The notes under the pieces were generated by a model, which saw only the letters and a program-made list of their open reading frames with translations, had not been told where the DNA came from and did not search any database. A program made the translations under genes and the position numbers. From positions 1 through 48,426 of the IMG/VR virus record IMGVR_UViG_3300049846_000972: a DNA stretch of 48,426 bases; one strand, written 5' to 3'. Of this stretch, positions 5,671-13,915 are shown in pieces (position 1 is the stretch's first letter; the number at the start of each line of letters is the position of its first letter). The stretch is from a virus.

Positions 5671-6220
5671 AGGCAAATTATATATTGCAGCAGATCGTCG
5701 GATAAGTTGGGAAACATCACAAATTCAAGAGTGTCCCTCACCTAAAGTAGTAAAGAGAGATGGGGTGATTATTGCTGGAGCAGGGGACGCATACTTATTG
5801 ACGCTGTTGACAAGTTGCCTTTCAATTCCGCATAATGAGACTGATATAGATACGTATATGCACCATCATTTTCAGAAAGCGGTTAAGAAGTTATTAATTG
5901 GACAGGGCTTTGTTGATCCTCACGGTCTGCTACGTGTACCGCCTGACATGGAACTTGAGTGTGTGCTTGCGGTACAAGGGATCCTCTGGTCTATTGCGAT
6001 TGTGAATGCTGAGGATGTACCTAATGGGCTCAGTTTAGTATTAATTGATAAGGTTAACACTCCATATGCTACAGGGAGTGGTGGTCAATTAGCTTGGGGA
6101 AGTCTGTTAACGACTGAAACTATGAATATGAAACCTAAAGAGCGTTTACAATTAGCTTTAAATGTAGCCTCTCTGGTGGATCCTGGGTGCGACAATAAGG
6201 TAGACATCGAACATGAGTAA
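5642..6220 (+). CDS. Proteasome/HslV-like Ntn-hydrolase
   Basis: 192 residues beginning M-T-C-I-A, so removal of the first Met would expose a Thr nucleophile. Counting that Thr as 1, Asp17 falls in YIAADRRIS and a Lys lies at 34 in SPKVVKRDG. This is close to the Thr1/Asp17/Lys33 set of proteasome beta subunits and HslV. VIIAGAGDAYLLTLL matches the hydrophobic beta-strand and glycine turn after the lysine, and YATGSGGQLAWG matches the conserved C-terminal GSG loop. Family knowledge: such subunits form ring peptidases, often fed by an ATPase. No cognate ATPase gene is visible here, so it may use a host unfoldase or act alone (inference). Sits directly before the primase-helicase gene, overlapping it by 8 nt. 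Confidence 0.75.
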   Translation: MTCIACIKYKGKLYIAADRRISWETSQIQECPSPKVVKRDGVIIAGAGDAYLLTLLTSCLSIPHNETDIDTYMHHHFQKAVKKLLIGQGFVDPHGLLRVPPDMELECVLAVQGILWSIAIVNAEDVPNGLSLVLIDKVNTPYATGSGGQLAWGSLLTTETMNMKPKERLQLALNVASLVDPGCDNKVDIEHE

Positions 6221-7856
6221 TGTGTTACCAGAGAAGTTTCCCTGTCCTAATTGTAGGGAGCAAGGTAAGGACTCTAGCGGAGATAATCTACGTCTCTATG
6301 ACGACGGGCATAAGTATTGTTTTGCATGTTCTTATTATGAACCAGCCGCGAATGATTTACTTACGCTTTGTAAAAATATAGATGCGTTCCCTACAGACTA
6401 CCCTGATGTTATTGACGATAACCCTATAGATGTTCTTAATGATGTCGTGCTAAACCTAGTCCCAGGTCTTACTACAACCCATGAGGACTTACCAGAGAGG
6501 GGTCTCACACGTGAAACCTGTCTAGCTTGTGGTATTCAAGTAGGTACGTATTATAAAGCGCCATGTTATGCCTTTGCGTATAATCAAGGAGTGAAGTTAC
6601 GCATTAAACCTAAGGAGTTTAGTTGGGTATCAGGGAGTGAGAACGCCTCTAGTATGTTTGGGCTGACGTTATTTAAAGACTATACCAAACCTATCATTAT
6701 TACTGAGGGTGAGTTTGATATGGCAGTATGTGTTCAGCTCGGCTATCAAGCGGTAAGTTTAAAGAGTGGCAGTCAATCAGCTAGGAAGAACATAGAACAA
6801 GATAAGGCAGAGCTGTTAAAGTATGCGGAAATATGGCTATGCTTTGATAATGACCAACCAGGATTACAGGCCCGAGAGGTCGCATTAAGTTTACTACCGA
6901 AGAATAAAGTTAAATGGGTGGAATTGGGTGAATTTAAGGATGTGAATGAGGCACACTTAGCTGGTAAGTCGGAAGAAATCCTACATACTGGCTTGCGAGA
7001 GTATCATCCAGAGGGTGTGCTTTTTGGTAGCCAGTTAGATTATGATGCGCTTTGGCAGTCACCGAAGCAGGGCTTACCACTCCCTTGGCCATTGATTAAT
7101 AAGATGCTTAAGGGATTAAATTATGGTAACTTTTATATGCTCTTTGGTGGCAGCTCCATCGGTAAGTCCAGTGTGTTACGTGAATTGGTTTATTATTACC
7201 GTAAGAAATTACCACAGATTAAAATAGCTAATATCTTTTTAGAAGAAGATCAAGAAGTAAGTCCTTTAACTTATCTTGCTATGGAAAAGAATATCCCTAT
7301 CGGTCAGTTAATGTTGAATAGAGACCTCATCCCAGAGCAGGAACGGAAAACCCTCTTTGATAGTTTATTAAATACTGATAACTTAATGTTTATTAATCAT
7401 GCGTATAAACGAGACAGTCAAACTTTATTAGATACTATCGAGTGGTTAGTAACTGCGAAAAAATACGATATTGTAATTCTAGATCATATCAGTTATATTA
7501 TAGGGAGAACAGCCAGTAAACAGGGAGAACGTCGAGATATAGATGAGTTATGTTATCAGTTACAGGATCTAGTGAAGCGTTTAGGGTTTATCTTGGTTGC
7601 TGCGAGTCATCTTGTAGATCCTCCGAGTGAGCCTGGTTGGGATGAAGGTAGAGTGCCTGGGTTATATAATGGGCGTGGTAGTAGAGTCTTAGCTCAAGTA
7701 CCTGATGGGATTATAGGAGTCTCTAGAAACATGAAGGATATTTATAACTGTGACGTGCTTAAGTTACATAACCTTAAAAATAGGTGGTTCGGGGAGCTTG
7801 GAGAGGCCGATCATTTGTTATTTATGAGCCCTACGGGGAGGCTTGTTATTAAATGA
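6213..7856 (+). CDS. T7 gp4-like DNA primase-helicase
   Basis: 547 residues, close to T7 gp4 (566). Zinc-binding domain: CPNC at 11-14 and CFAC at 36-39. TOPRIM primase core: ITEGEFDMAV (about 163-172) and WLCFDNDQPG (about 208-217). The DnaB-like helicase follows with Walker A GGSSIGKSS (about 312-320), an acidic motif FLEEDQEVSP, Walker B-like DIVILDHISYI, and an AASH element of motif H3. It synthesises primers and unwinds DNA at the fork with the polymerase encoded downstream. Overlaps its upstream neighbour by 8 nt and the next gene by 4 nt, inside the main replication operon. Confidence 0.93.
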   Translation: MSNVLPEKFPCPNCREQGKDSSGDNLRLYDDGHKYCFACSYYEPAANDLLTLCKNIDAFPTDYPDVIDDNPIDVLNDVVLNLVPGLTTTHEDLPERGLTRETCLACGIQVGTYYKAPCYAFAYNQGVKLRIKPKEFSWVSGSENASSMFGLTLFKDYTKPIIITEGEFDMAVCVQLGYQAVSLKSGSQSARKNIEQDKAELLKYAEIWLCFDNDQPGLQAREVALSLLPKNKVKWVELGEFKDVNEAHLAGKSEEILHTGLREYHPEGVLFGSQLDYDALWQSPKQGLPLPWPLINKMLKGLNYGNFYMLFGGSSIGKSSVLRELVYYYRKKLPQIKIANIFLEEDQEVSPLTYLAMEKNIPIGQLMLNRDLIPEQERKTLFDSLLNTDNLMFINHAYKRDSQTLLDTIEWLVTAKKYDIVILDHISYIIGRTASKQGERRDIDELCYQLQDLVKRLGFILVAASHLVDPPSEPGWDEGRVPGLYNGRGSRVLAQVPDGIIGVSRNMKDIYNCDVLKLHNLKNRWFGELGEADHLLFMSPTGRLVIK

Positions 7857-8074
7857 GAGAAGTATTAGTGTTTGTTGTGGTGTGTACAGTAGGGTGGCTA
7901 CTGGTCATTGCCTTCTTAGGCTTACTTTTTGGACTTGCCCTGCTACAGTCCCTCTTTATTAATTTCTTATTAGATTGTAATATCCCACGTATACTGATTG
8001 CGGGCTTATTATTTACATTATATTATGGGGTTTATAGTGGAGTAGTGTATATACTTAAAAGGGTGGCACCATGA
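7853..8074 (+). CDS. 73-residue two-span membrane protein
   Basis: Starts MREVLVFVVVCTVGWLLVIAF. Two long hydrophobic segments (about 4-35 and 45-65) and a basic end (YILKRVAP) fit a small inner-membrane protein. ATGA overlap with the primase-helicase gene. It sits between primase-helicase and polymerase, an odd place for a membrane gene; a role in tethering replication to the membrane is speculation. Confidence 0.6.
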   Translation: MREVLVFVVVCTVGWLLVIAFLGLLFGLALLQSLFINFLLDCNIPRILIAGLLFTLYYGVYSGVVYILKRVAP

Positions 8075-8274
8075 GCTCACAGCCTATTGATGTTGTAACC
8101 TGGGCCTTTTATCCAGATCCGTTAGTATTTCAATTTTATAATATAAATCCAAGTATTAATCATCAATTGTTTGGTGCCTTAAAAGGGCCGGTCAATCAAG
8201 CTGTGCAGTTCGATGTGTTTGCGGTTGTGTTTCCTATACTAGGGCGTGAAAGCTGGGAGATCGAGAATGGATAA
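8071..8274 (+). CDS. Hypothetical 67-residue protein
   Basis: Starts MSSQPIDVVTWAFYPDPLVF. Aromatic and beta-prone, no motif. Joined to the preceding gene by an ATGA overlap and to the polymerase N-terminal gene by an 8-nt overlap, so it is translated with them. No family recognised. Confidence 0.6.
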   Translation: MSSQPIDVVTWAFYPDPLVFQFYNINPSINHQLFGALKGPVNQAVQFDVFAVVFPILGRESWEIENG

Positions 8275-8947
8275 CTTTCTCGTCATTGACTTAGAGACTA
8301 CGACGCGAGAAATGTATGGAAGAAAAGCGAACCCATGGTACAATCAGATTGTTGCTGTTGGACTTGCCACTGAAACTGACGTTAGTGCTGAATATGTGTA
8401 CCCTAACGTATTGAAAGAATTAAAAATAAATGAGTCCGTTTTAGTCGGCTTTAACATGACTTTTGATTTATTATATTTATGGGCTCTATCTGATTTACAG
8501 GATTTCTTTAAACGTGGCGGGAAAGTATGGGATTGCCAGTTAGCAGAGTATATGCTTTCGGGGCAGCAACATAAGTTTCCAGCATTACGTGATATCGCAG
8601 TTAATAAGTATGGATGCCCCTATCGTGATAAATTAATGGAGCCTTACTGGGAAGCTGGCAAGGACACAACAGAGATTCCGATGGAGTTAGTTATTGAAGA
8701 TGTGACCTATGACGTGACCGACACACGTGCTATCTATTTACAGCAAGTCAGTGAAAGTAAAAAACAAGGGTTATATAACTTAATCATGGAACGTATGGAC
8801 GGGTTACTAGCCTGTATTGAATGTGAATATAATGGGATGTATGTTAATCAAGACATATTACAAACTAATAAGACAAAACTAGAAGTACAGATAAAAGAAA
8901 CTGAAGAGAAATTGCAACAATTAGTTGGGAGATATTGGCTTGTTTAA
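8267..8947 (+). CDS. Family A DNA polymerase, N-terminal 3'-5' exonuclease part
   Basis: 226 residues. The proofreading exonuclease motifs are present in order: VIDLETT with Asp8 and Glu10 (Exo I), VGFNMTFDLLYLW (Exo II) and YDVTDTRAIYL (Exo III). The following helix MDGLLACIECEYNGMYVNQD is the usual link into the polymerase domain. GGGAGA six nt before the ATG at 8267 sets the start. The frame ends at 8947 after QQLVGRYWLV, and the polymerase domain continues in the +1 frame. Omitting one G of the GGG at 8927-8929 would read QQLVGDIGLFNSDSP without a break. See the next entry and the finding on the split. Confidence 0.85.
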   Translation: MDNFLVIDLETTTREMYGRKANPWYNQIVAVGLATETDVSAEYVYPNVLKELKINESVLVGFNMTFDLLYLWALSDLQDFFKRGGKVWDCQLAEYMLSGQQHKFPALRDIAVNKYGCPYRDKLMEPYWEAGKDTTEIPMELVIEDVTYDVTDTRAIYLQQVSESKKQGLYNLIMERMDGLLACIECEYNGMYVNQDILQTNKTKLEVQIKETEEKLQQLVGRYWLV

Positions 8948-10190
8948 TTCAGACTCCCCCACCCAACTTTCCCAATTATTCTTTGGTGGAGTAATCAAAG
9001 TCACTGAGAAAGTGTGTGTTGGAGTTTACAAAACCGGACAAAAAAAGGGACAGCCAAAACTGCAAAATGAAACAAAAGAAGTTAAAATTGCTGGACTTGG
9101 GTTGCATCCTCATACGGACTGGAAGACAGCAAAACCAGGAATTTACAGCACTAATGAGGCGGTATTAAGTATTATTGCAAAGCGGGACGGAACGGATGCA
9201 GCCGAGATTGCTAAATTAATCTTAGAGTTACGTGGCTTGAGAAAACAGCTCGGAACATACTACGAAGCAACGGCTGAGGCTATTTATACTCTCGATAGTT
9301 GTATTCATCAAAATTATTTGCATTGTTATTCAGATACTAGCCGATTATCTTGTCGCAATCCTAATGTACAAAATCAACCTAAACCACCTAGCCTTGTAAT
9401 GGCCCACTTTACAAGTCGGTTTCAAGATGGTAAAATCATGACTGCTGACTATAAACAAGTAGAACTAGCAGTTCAAGCGGAGCTATCGGGAGATATACAA
9501 TATCAGCAAGATGTTAAAGATGGGATTGATTTTCACTGTAAACGATTAGCAATGAAAGAGGGGATAACTTATGGGTCTGTTCTTAAACTTCTTGAAAGCG
9601 ATTCTACCTACAAATATAAGCGTTCGCAAGTTAAAGGCTTCTCCTTCAGTAGAGCGTACGGAGCTGGTGCCAAAAAAATCGCAGAGCAAACAGGGATGCA
9701 AGAACAAGAAGTGCTGTTGCTCATCGAAAGAGAAAGAGAAGAGTACCCAATGTTGTTTAGCTGGCAAGAAGATCTTAAAAAAGAAGTAAATGCGAAGGGC
9801 CAGTATAGAAGCTTAACAGGCCGTTTATATAAGTTTAAGAAATATCCAGCCCCACAGTGGTTACAAGAGAGGGGAACCTTAGAAGCATATAGCCCCACCG
9901 AAGCAGTTAATTATATGGTGCAGGGGACGGCAACTGGGGATTTAGTATTGATTATGTTGGGGAAATTCTGGCGAGAATGTGCTCTAGTTAATCGAGATAA
10001 ATACTTGCTTATTAATACAGTTCATGATAGTATAATGCTAGATTGTAAGGCTGAATATATAACACAAGCAGAGAAGGATTTAAAAGTACTTGAAAGGTGG
10101 TCTGAAGTTTGTTACAATACCTTTGAGTATAACTGGACAGTGCCTATCCAGATTGATATACAAGTGGGCAATAGTTGGTTTGAAGTTTAA
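8925..10190 (+). CDS. Family A DNA polymerase, C-terminal polymerase part
   Basis: About 421 residues in the +1 frame relative to the exonuclease gene. It opens with GDIGLFNSDSPTQLSQLFFGG, the conserved FN-x-x-SP-x-QL element that in T7-like polymerases lies in the middle of one chain. Motif A is MTADYKQVELAV (about 172), motif B is KRSQVKGFSFSRAYGAGAKK (about 231-250) and motif C is NTVHDSIMLDC (about 365). Motif C has HDS rather than the usual HDE, leaving Asp as the key metal ligand. The only start codon near the frame's beginning is TTG at 8925, with a poor binding site. Joined to the upstream frame the protein would be about 640 residues, right for this family (T7: 704). Confidence 0.88.
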   Translation: MGDIGLFNSDSPTQLSQLFFGGVIKVTEKVCVGVYKTGQKKGQPKLQNETKEVKIAGLGLHPHTDWKTAKPGIYSTNEAVLSIIAKRDGTDAAEIAKLILELRGLRKQLGTYYEATAEAIYTLDSCIHQNYLHCYSDTSRLSCRNPNVQNQPKPPSLVMAHFTSRFQDGKIMTADYKQVELAVQAELSGDIQYQQDVKDGIDFHCKRLAMKEGITYGSVLKLLESDSTYKYKRSQVKGFSFSRAYGAGAKKIAEQTGMQEQEVLLLIEREREEYPMLFSWQEDLKKEVNAKGQYRSLTGRLYKFKKYPAPQWLQERGTLEAYSPTEAVNYMVQGTATGDLVLIMLGKFWRECALVNRDKYLLINTVHDSIMLDCKAEYITQAEKDLKVLERWSEVCYNTFEYNWTVPIQIDIQVGNSWFEV

Positions 10191-10200
10191 GAGAGGGTTT

Positions 10201-11247
10201 ATGATAGATAAATTAACGCCGGAACAAGAAGCAAAACTCCCAGAGTATCGGGACAAGTGGATATCTATAGGGTTATCTACCGAACCAGCAGATAGACCAC
10301 GGGCTGAAGCTGCGGTAAAGGAGTTATATAAACTCGTTGGCTTTCCTGAACCCGAGATTCAATGGCGAGATGATCCATTACAAGGGTCTAGAGCGGCTGG
10401 TGAATATGTAGAGAATTATTTTAAGGATAAACCCAAGCCCCAGAATTATGACGATCTTGTACGCTCTGCCCGCCGTAGTTGGATTGGAGGGTCGTTATGG
10501 GCTGGTTATGCAGCTTGGGCTGATTTCTTTAATCGCGAAGTAGGGATTGAAATTAATAGGGCTTATCTCGAGCTAGTTGAGTCTGTAGGGTATTATTTTT
10601 GTTTACGCGGGTTAGTGGTCTTAACAGAGCGGCCGAGTAAGATATTACGTGATGAACGTGGTAGGCTCCATAACCCTACGGGGAAAGCTATAGAGTACCC
10701 AAGCGGGTGGGGGATATATGCTATTCATGGTGTACGCGTCGATGAAGATATCATCCTGCATCCTGAGCAGATTACAGCCGAGCGGGTGTTAAAAGAGCCT
10801 AACGTGGAAATACGGCGTGTCATGCTTGATATCTTAGGCCGTCCAGCTTTTATGGCGCAGTTAAGTGCGGCGGGGCTAGTTGAAGTACTAGATCAAGACA
10901 TGGATAGTTTAGGCTTCCCCCGTAGGCTCATACGAATACAATTACCGGACGACGAGACTATAGTGGCGGTTGACGTTTTAAACTCTACGTTAGAGCCAGA
11001 TGGGACTAGGAAGCCTTACTTCATATTCCCAGAGCCTACTCTAAAGCCTGCTTTAGTACTAGCGGATGGGACTTCTAGGTTAATTGATGGAGCTCAAGCT
11101 CAAGAGTTGACCTGTCATAATGCGGTAGCGTCAACCTTTGGATATTATGGACATGAGTATGGAAAAAATGGACAGTTTAGGCAGGGGGATGTCCTAGTAG
11201 TCTTCAAGGATGGGGAAAACTTAAATGTAAACTTTCAAGAATCTTAA
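10201..11247 (+). CDS. DUF6745-like protein
   Basis: 348 residues starting MIDKLTPEQEAKLPEYRDKW. The order of elements matches my memory of the DUF6745 family: an N-terminal KLTPEQE...YRDKWI...LSTEP..R helix pair, a middle ERPSKILRDERGRLHNPTG, then AIEYPSGWGIYAIHGVRV and EPNVEIRRVMLDILG. Molecular function is not known for the family. AGAGAGGG just before the ATG sets the start. It lies between the polymerase and ssDNA-binding protein genes, followed by a small gene it often accompanies (recalled, not checked). Confidence 0.65.
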   Translation: MIDKLTPEQEAKLPEYRDKWISIGLSTEPADRPRAEAAVKELYKLVGFPEPEIQWRDDPLQGSRAAGEYVENYFKDKPKPQNYDDLVRSARRSWIGGSLWAGYAAWADFFNREVGIEINRAYLELVESVGYYFCLRGLVVLTERPSKILRDERGRLHNPTGKAIEYPSGWGIYAIHGVRVDEDIILHPEQITAERVLKEPNVEIRRVMLDILGRPAFMAQLSAAGLVEVLDQDMDSLGFPRRLIRIQLPDDETIVAVDVLNSTLEPDGTRKPYFIFPEPTLKPALVLADGTSRLIDGAQAQELTCHNAVASTFGYYGHEYGKNGQFRQGDVLVVFKDGENLNVNFQES

Positions 11248-11261
11248 TGAGGTATATAAAT

Positions 11262-11513
11262 ATGGCAAAGCAACAAATACAACCAATTATCCTAGCGTAT
11301 GGGGAAGTCACGGGGCACTGTCATCAAATTGAAGGTGGAAATACAAAAGCCAGCCTCCAGGTGAGGGAAGATGGTACCCGAGAGCTGACTATTTCAGAGC
11401 GTGCAGCATTAGTTCACGAAGAACATACAAAGCACGTCTTTTCACCTGGGACTGCTGACGTTCGTACACAAGCACAATATGTTATGGGTGAACTACAAAG
11501 GGCCGCTGACTAA
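11262..11513 (+). CDS. Small conserved partner of the DUF6745 gene, 83 aa
   Basis: Starts MAKQQIQPIILAYGEVTGHC; contains GEVTGHCHQIEG and LVHEEHTKHVFSPGTADVRTQ. The histidine-rich GHxH and HEEHxxH patterns could bind metal. I start it at 11262 with GAGG (11249-11252) upstream; an in-frame ATG at 11247 overlaps the previous stop and is also possible. Its final TAA overlaps the ATG of the ssDNA-binding protein gene. Function unknown. Confidence 0.6.
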   Translation: MAKQQIQPIILAYGEVTGHCHQIEGGNTKASLQVREDGTRELTISERAALVHEEHTKHVFSPGTADVRTQAQYVMGELQRAAD

Positions 11514-12205
11514 TGGCATATGAAACGATCATTACCGTTAAAGATGTACGGATAGATGCGCGGGACGATGGGGTTAACACCTATCAACTTGTGCATCTAG
11601 TAAGTACGCAAGGAGATAACTACATAGGGTTAGCTAGCAAGTTTAGTAGTCTTCCCGAAACAGGGCAAACATTGAAGATATTCTGTCAGCCTGTCAAACA
11701 GAATGGCAGAGAGCAAAAAACTATCATTAAAGCGCAAGAGGTAGATAATACTATGGCAACGTCTAAAACGACGAGAACAACGAAAGGGACACAAGGACAG
11801 TCAAAATTCTTTACAATTAAAGGGACTATTTTTTACGCTCACGTGAAGGAACCTAACACAAAGGGAGCCTATCCGTCGAACATGTATGAGTTAAATCTCA
11901 GTGTATCCTCACAGACTAAGACCGCATTAGAAAACTTAGGAGTTGAGGTAAAGAATAAAGGGAATGACTTAGGAGATTTTGTAAGGATTAAAAGCAGTTT
12001 CCAACCTATTGTTATTGATACAGAAGGGAATCAACTAGATACTATCCCGTTAATTGGTAATGGGTCAACAGGGATTATCACGGTATCTTTATATAAAAAT
12101 AAAGCTACGAAAGGTGGGAGCCAGTGCCTAGGACTTTCAAAGATTCAATTAACGAATCTTATAGAGTTTGTACCTAGCTCAACTCCATCTCTCACGGATG
12201 AATAA
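11513..12205 (+). CDS. Single-stranded DNA-binding protein (T7 gp2.5-like)
   Basis: 230 residues, close to T7 gp2.5 (232). The core after residue 95 carries FFTIKGTIFYAHVKEPNTKG and YPSNMYELNLSVSS, typical of phage OB-fold ssDNA-binding proteins. The C-terminus ends in an acidic tail (SLTDE), which in gp2.5 contacts polymerase and helicase. The first 75 residues form an additional beta-rich part (TYQLVHLVSTQGDNYIGL) that may be a second OB fold. Encoded between polymerase and the 5'-3' exonuclease. Confidence 0.75.
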   Translation: MAYETIITVKDVRIDARDDGVNTYQLVHLVSTQGDNYIGLASKFSSLPETGQTLKIFCQPVKQNGREQKTIIKAQEVDNTMATSKTTRTTKGTQGQSKFFTIKGTIFYAHVKEPNTKGAYPSNMYELNLSVSSQTKTALENLGVEVKNKGNDLGDFVRIKSSFQPIVIDTEGNQLDTIPLIGNGSTGIITVSLYKNKATKGGSQCLGLSKIQLTNLIEFVPSSTPSLTDE

Positions 12206-12208
12206 TTT

Positions 12209-13015
12209 ATGTTAGCTATTATTGACGCAGATACTATTGTGTATAAGGCTGCTGGTGCTTGCCAGGGTAAGGACGCCCTGGGTGAGCTCCAAGTTGAGCC
12301 GGTAGTAAATGCCTATTCAAATGCTAAAAACTTGATGTTAAAGATCCTAAGCGATACTGGCTGTAATGAGTATCGAGCATTCCTAACAGCGTCAGGGGAT
12401 ACGAACGCATTTCGCTTTAGATTATTTTCTGAATATAAAGCGAATCGATTAACGAGAGAACGCCCTGTTCATTATTATGAAGTGCGAGACTATTTAATTA
12501 AACATTGGGATGCTGAGGTCGTATCAGACATTGAAGCTGATGACGCGGTGTGTATGTTTCAATATGAGATGTATAAAAGTAAATTTCCCGAGTATAACTC
12601 CATGGAACAGACATTCGACGGGTTATTAAATGGAGACTGGCCCGCGATACTCTGTGGAATAGATAAAGACCTAGACCAGATTCCAGGCTGGCATTATAAC
12701 TACAATAAACAACAGTTTTACTATATTACCCCCCGAGAAGGGTTAATCAACTTTTACCTGCAATTATTAACTGGGGATAGTGCTGATAATATCCCACGTA
12801 TTAAAAAAGGTTGGCGTCAGGCAGCGTATGAGACGGCTTTAAGAGGGTGCTATAGTGAGGGTGAGATGTACTCCCTAGCCTATACAATCGCAAAAGAATT
12901 TAAAGAAAATCCTCATGAGTATTTACAATTAATTGGGAATTTGATACATTTAAGACGATATCCTAATGATTCTTACACTTTACCAGGAGTAGAGAGAGAT
13001 GCAGAGCAGACATAA
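12209..13015 (+). CDS. T7 gp6-like 5'-3' exonuclease (FEN family)
   Basis: 268 residues. Metal-site motifs appear in order: IIDADTIVYKAA at the N-terminus, DIEADDAVCMFQYEM, GIDKDLDQIPGW and GDSADNIPRIKKGW (the helix-hairpin-helix region). It probably removes RNA primers and resects or degrades host DNA for nucleotides, as gp6 does. Starts three nt after the ssDNA-binding protein stop. Confident on family; host-DNA degradation is inference. Confidence 0.88.
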   Translation: MLAIIDADTIVYKAAGACQGKDALGELQVEPVVNAYSNAKNLMLKILSDTGCNEYRAFLTASGDTNAFRFRLFSEYKANRLTRERPVHYYEVRDYLIKHWDAEVVSDIEADDAVCMFQYEMYKSKFPEYNSMEQTFDGLLNGDWPAILCGIDKDLDQIPGWHYNYNKQQFYYITPREGLINFYLQLLTGDSADNIPRIKKGWRQAAYETALRGCYSEGEMYSLAYTIAKEFKENPHEYLQLIGNLIHLRRYPNDSYTLPGVERDAEQT

Positions 13016-13208
13016 TCCCCCAGCAAACCAAGATACTATTTTAATTCATAATGGGCATATAGGGCGTATTTCTGAGCTATCTACATTAGTGCTTGAAGAA
13101 TTAAGCAACCTACTTTATGTAGAACTACACGAACGCCATCAAGATTATCAAGATTATCTTGAAGGTGTTAGCAATATTTGTAAGCCGAACCCTGAGAGTA
13201 AATTATAA
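12999..13208 (+). CDS. Hypothetical 69-residue protein
   Basis: Starts MQSRHNPPANQDTILIHNGH; the second half is a charged helix (LYVELHERHQDYQDYLEG). AGGAG lies about nine nt before the ATG, inside the exonuclease gene, with a 17-nt overlap. Its stop overlaps the start of the endonuclease gene (TAATG). No family recognised. Confidence 0.55.
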   Translation: MQSRHNPPANQDTILIHNGHIGRISELSTLVLEELSNLLYVELHERHQDYQDYLEGVSNICKPNPESKL

Positions 13209-13546
13209 TGGCTAAACTGAAACACCCGAAGGCTAAAGGAACACGCCTAGAGAATCAGGTTGTCTTGTCCTTTGCAATTGCTGGCTTTGACAGTAAACGC
13301 TGTTGGGGCAGTAATGGGGAATCCTGTGGACTCCCTAAAGAGGTGGATGTAGTAGCAGAAACTGATACAGGCCCATTTTATATCCAGTGTAAATCCACTA
13401 AAGCGTTAGCTAGTAAATACAAACCAGGAGATACAGTCGATGCGGTCGTTTTTAAAGAGAATCGGGGGGATATGTATATTATGCTCCGTCTTGATGATTA
13501 CTTATATCAAGTTGGAACTCGGGAAGAGCTGGGGAATAGTGAATGA
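13208..13546 (+). CDS. PDDEXK endonuclease, Holliday-junction-resolvase-like
   Basis: 112 residues. KAKGTRLENQVVLSFAIAGF supplies the N-terminal Glu, KEVDVVAET the metal-binding Asp and FYIQCKST the E/Q-x-K pair, the order seen in Hjc-like and T7 gp3-like PDDEXK nucleases. DTVDAVVFKENRGDMYIMLRL fits the last strand-helix part. In T7 phages the equivalent gene resolves branched DNA before packaging. Here it follows the exonuclease gene, matching that role. Confidence 0.7.
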   Translation: MAKLKHPKAKGTRLENQVVLSFAIAGFDSKRCWGSNGESCGLPKEVDVVAETDTGPFYIQCKSTKALASKYKPGDTVDAVVFKENRGDMYIMLRLDDYLYQVGTREELGNSE

Positions 13547-13562
13547 TTTATGGTGTGTACCT

Positions 13563-13748
13563 ATGACTGATATGAGTATTTTAATAATTGTTGCAATATT
13601 TGGTATGGCTTTTATTTTATATGTGGCCATGAAAGTTATGGATAAGCTAGATGAGCTTTTTGGGTTTAAAATGTGTAATGCGTGCTTGACTCAAATGAAG
13701 CGTATGGCACGAAAGCATAAACCTAGAAAGCGTAAAGCTTCAAAATGA
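13563..13748 (+). CDS. 61-residue membrane protein with basic tail
   Basis: Starts MTDMSILIIVAIFGMAFILY: one membrane span, then CNAC and a very basic tail (MARKHKPRKRKASK). I chose the ATG at 13563; the frame is open upstream to 13440, but that would overlap the endonuclease gene by more than 100 nt. It ends in an ATGA overlap with the next membrane gene. Function unknown. Confidence 0.5.
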   Translation: MTDMSILIIVAIFGMAFILYVAMKVMDKLDELFGFKMCNACLTQMKRMARKHKPRKRKASK

Positions 13749-13915
13749 TTACTATGAATTTTTTGCAATGGTTTCAAGCAATACTAATCGGCCTTAAGGT
13801 GTGTGGTTTTATAAGTGCATCTTGGTTTATTGTATTATTACCTCTAGAAATCGAGCTCGGGCTAATGTTCTTAGTCTATGGCTTTGTATTATTAGCTTAT
13901 AGGAATAAGAAGTAA
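13745..13915 (+). CDS. 56-residue two-span membrane protein
   Basis: Starts MITMNFLQWFQAILIGLK. Two hydrophobic segments separated by LPLEIELG, ending in the basic YRNKK. ATGA overlap upstream and TAATG overlap downstream place it firmly in the operon. Function unknown; two adjacent tiny membrane genes in a replication operon are unusual. Confidence 0.55.
   Translation: MITMNFLQWFQAILIGLKVCGFISASWFIVLLPLEIELGLMFLVYGFVLLAYRNKK

Noticed and set aside
8900-8950. Intron or homing-endonuclease insertion splitting the polymerase
   Set aside because: The two polymerase frames overlap and no extra sequence lies between the conserved elements; a single-base frame change explains it.
9546-9898. Short frames within the polymerase gene on both strands
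   Set aside because: They overlap motif B of the polymerase and have no family features or binding sites.
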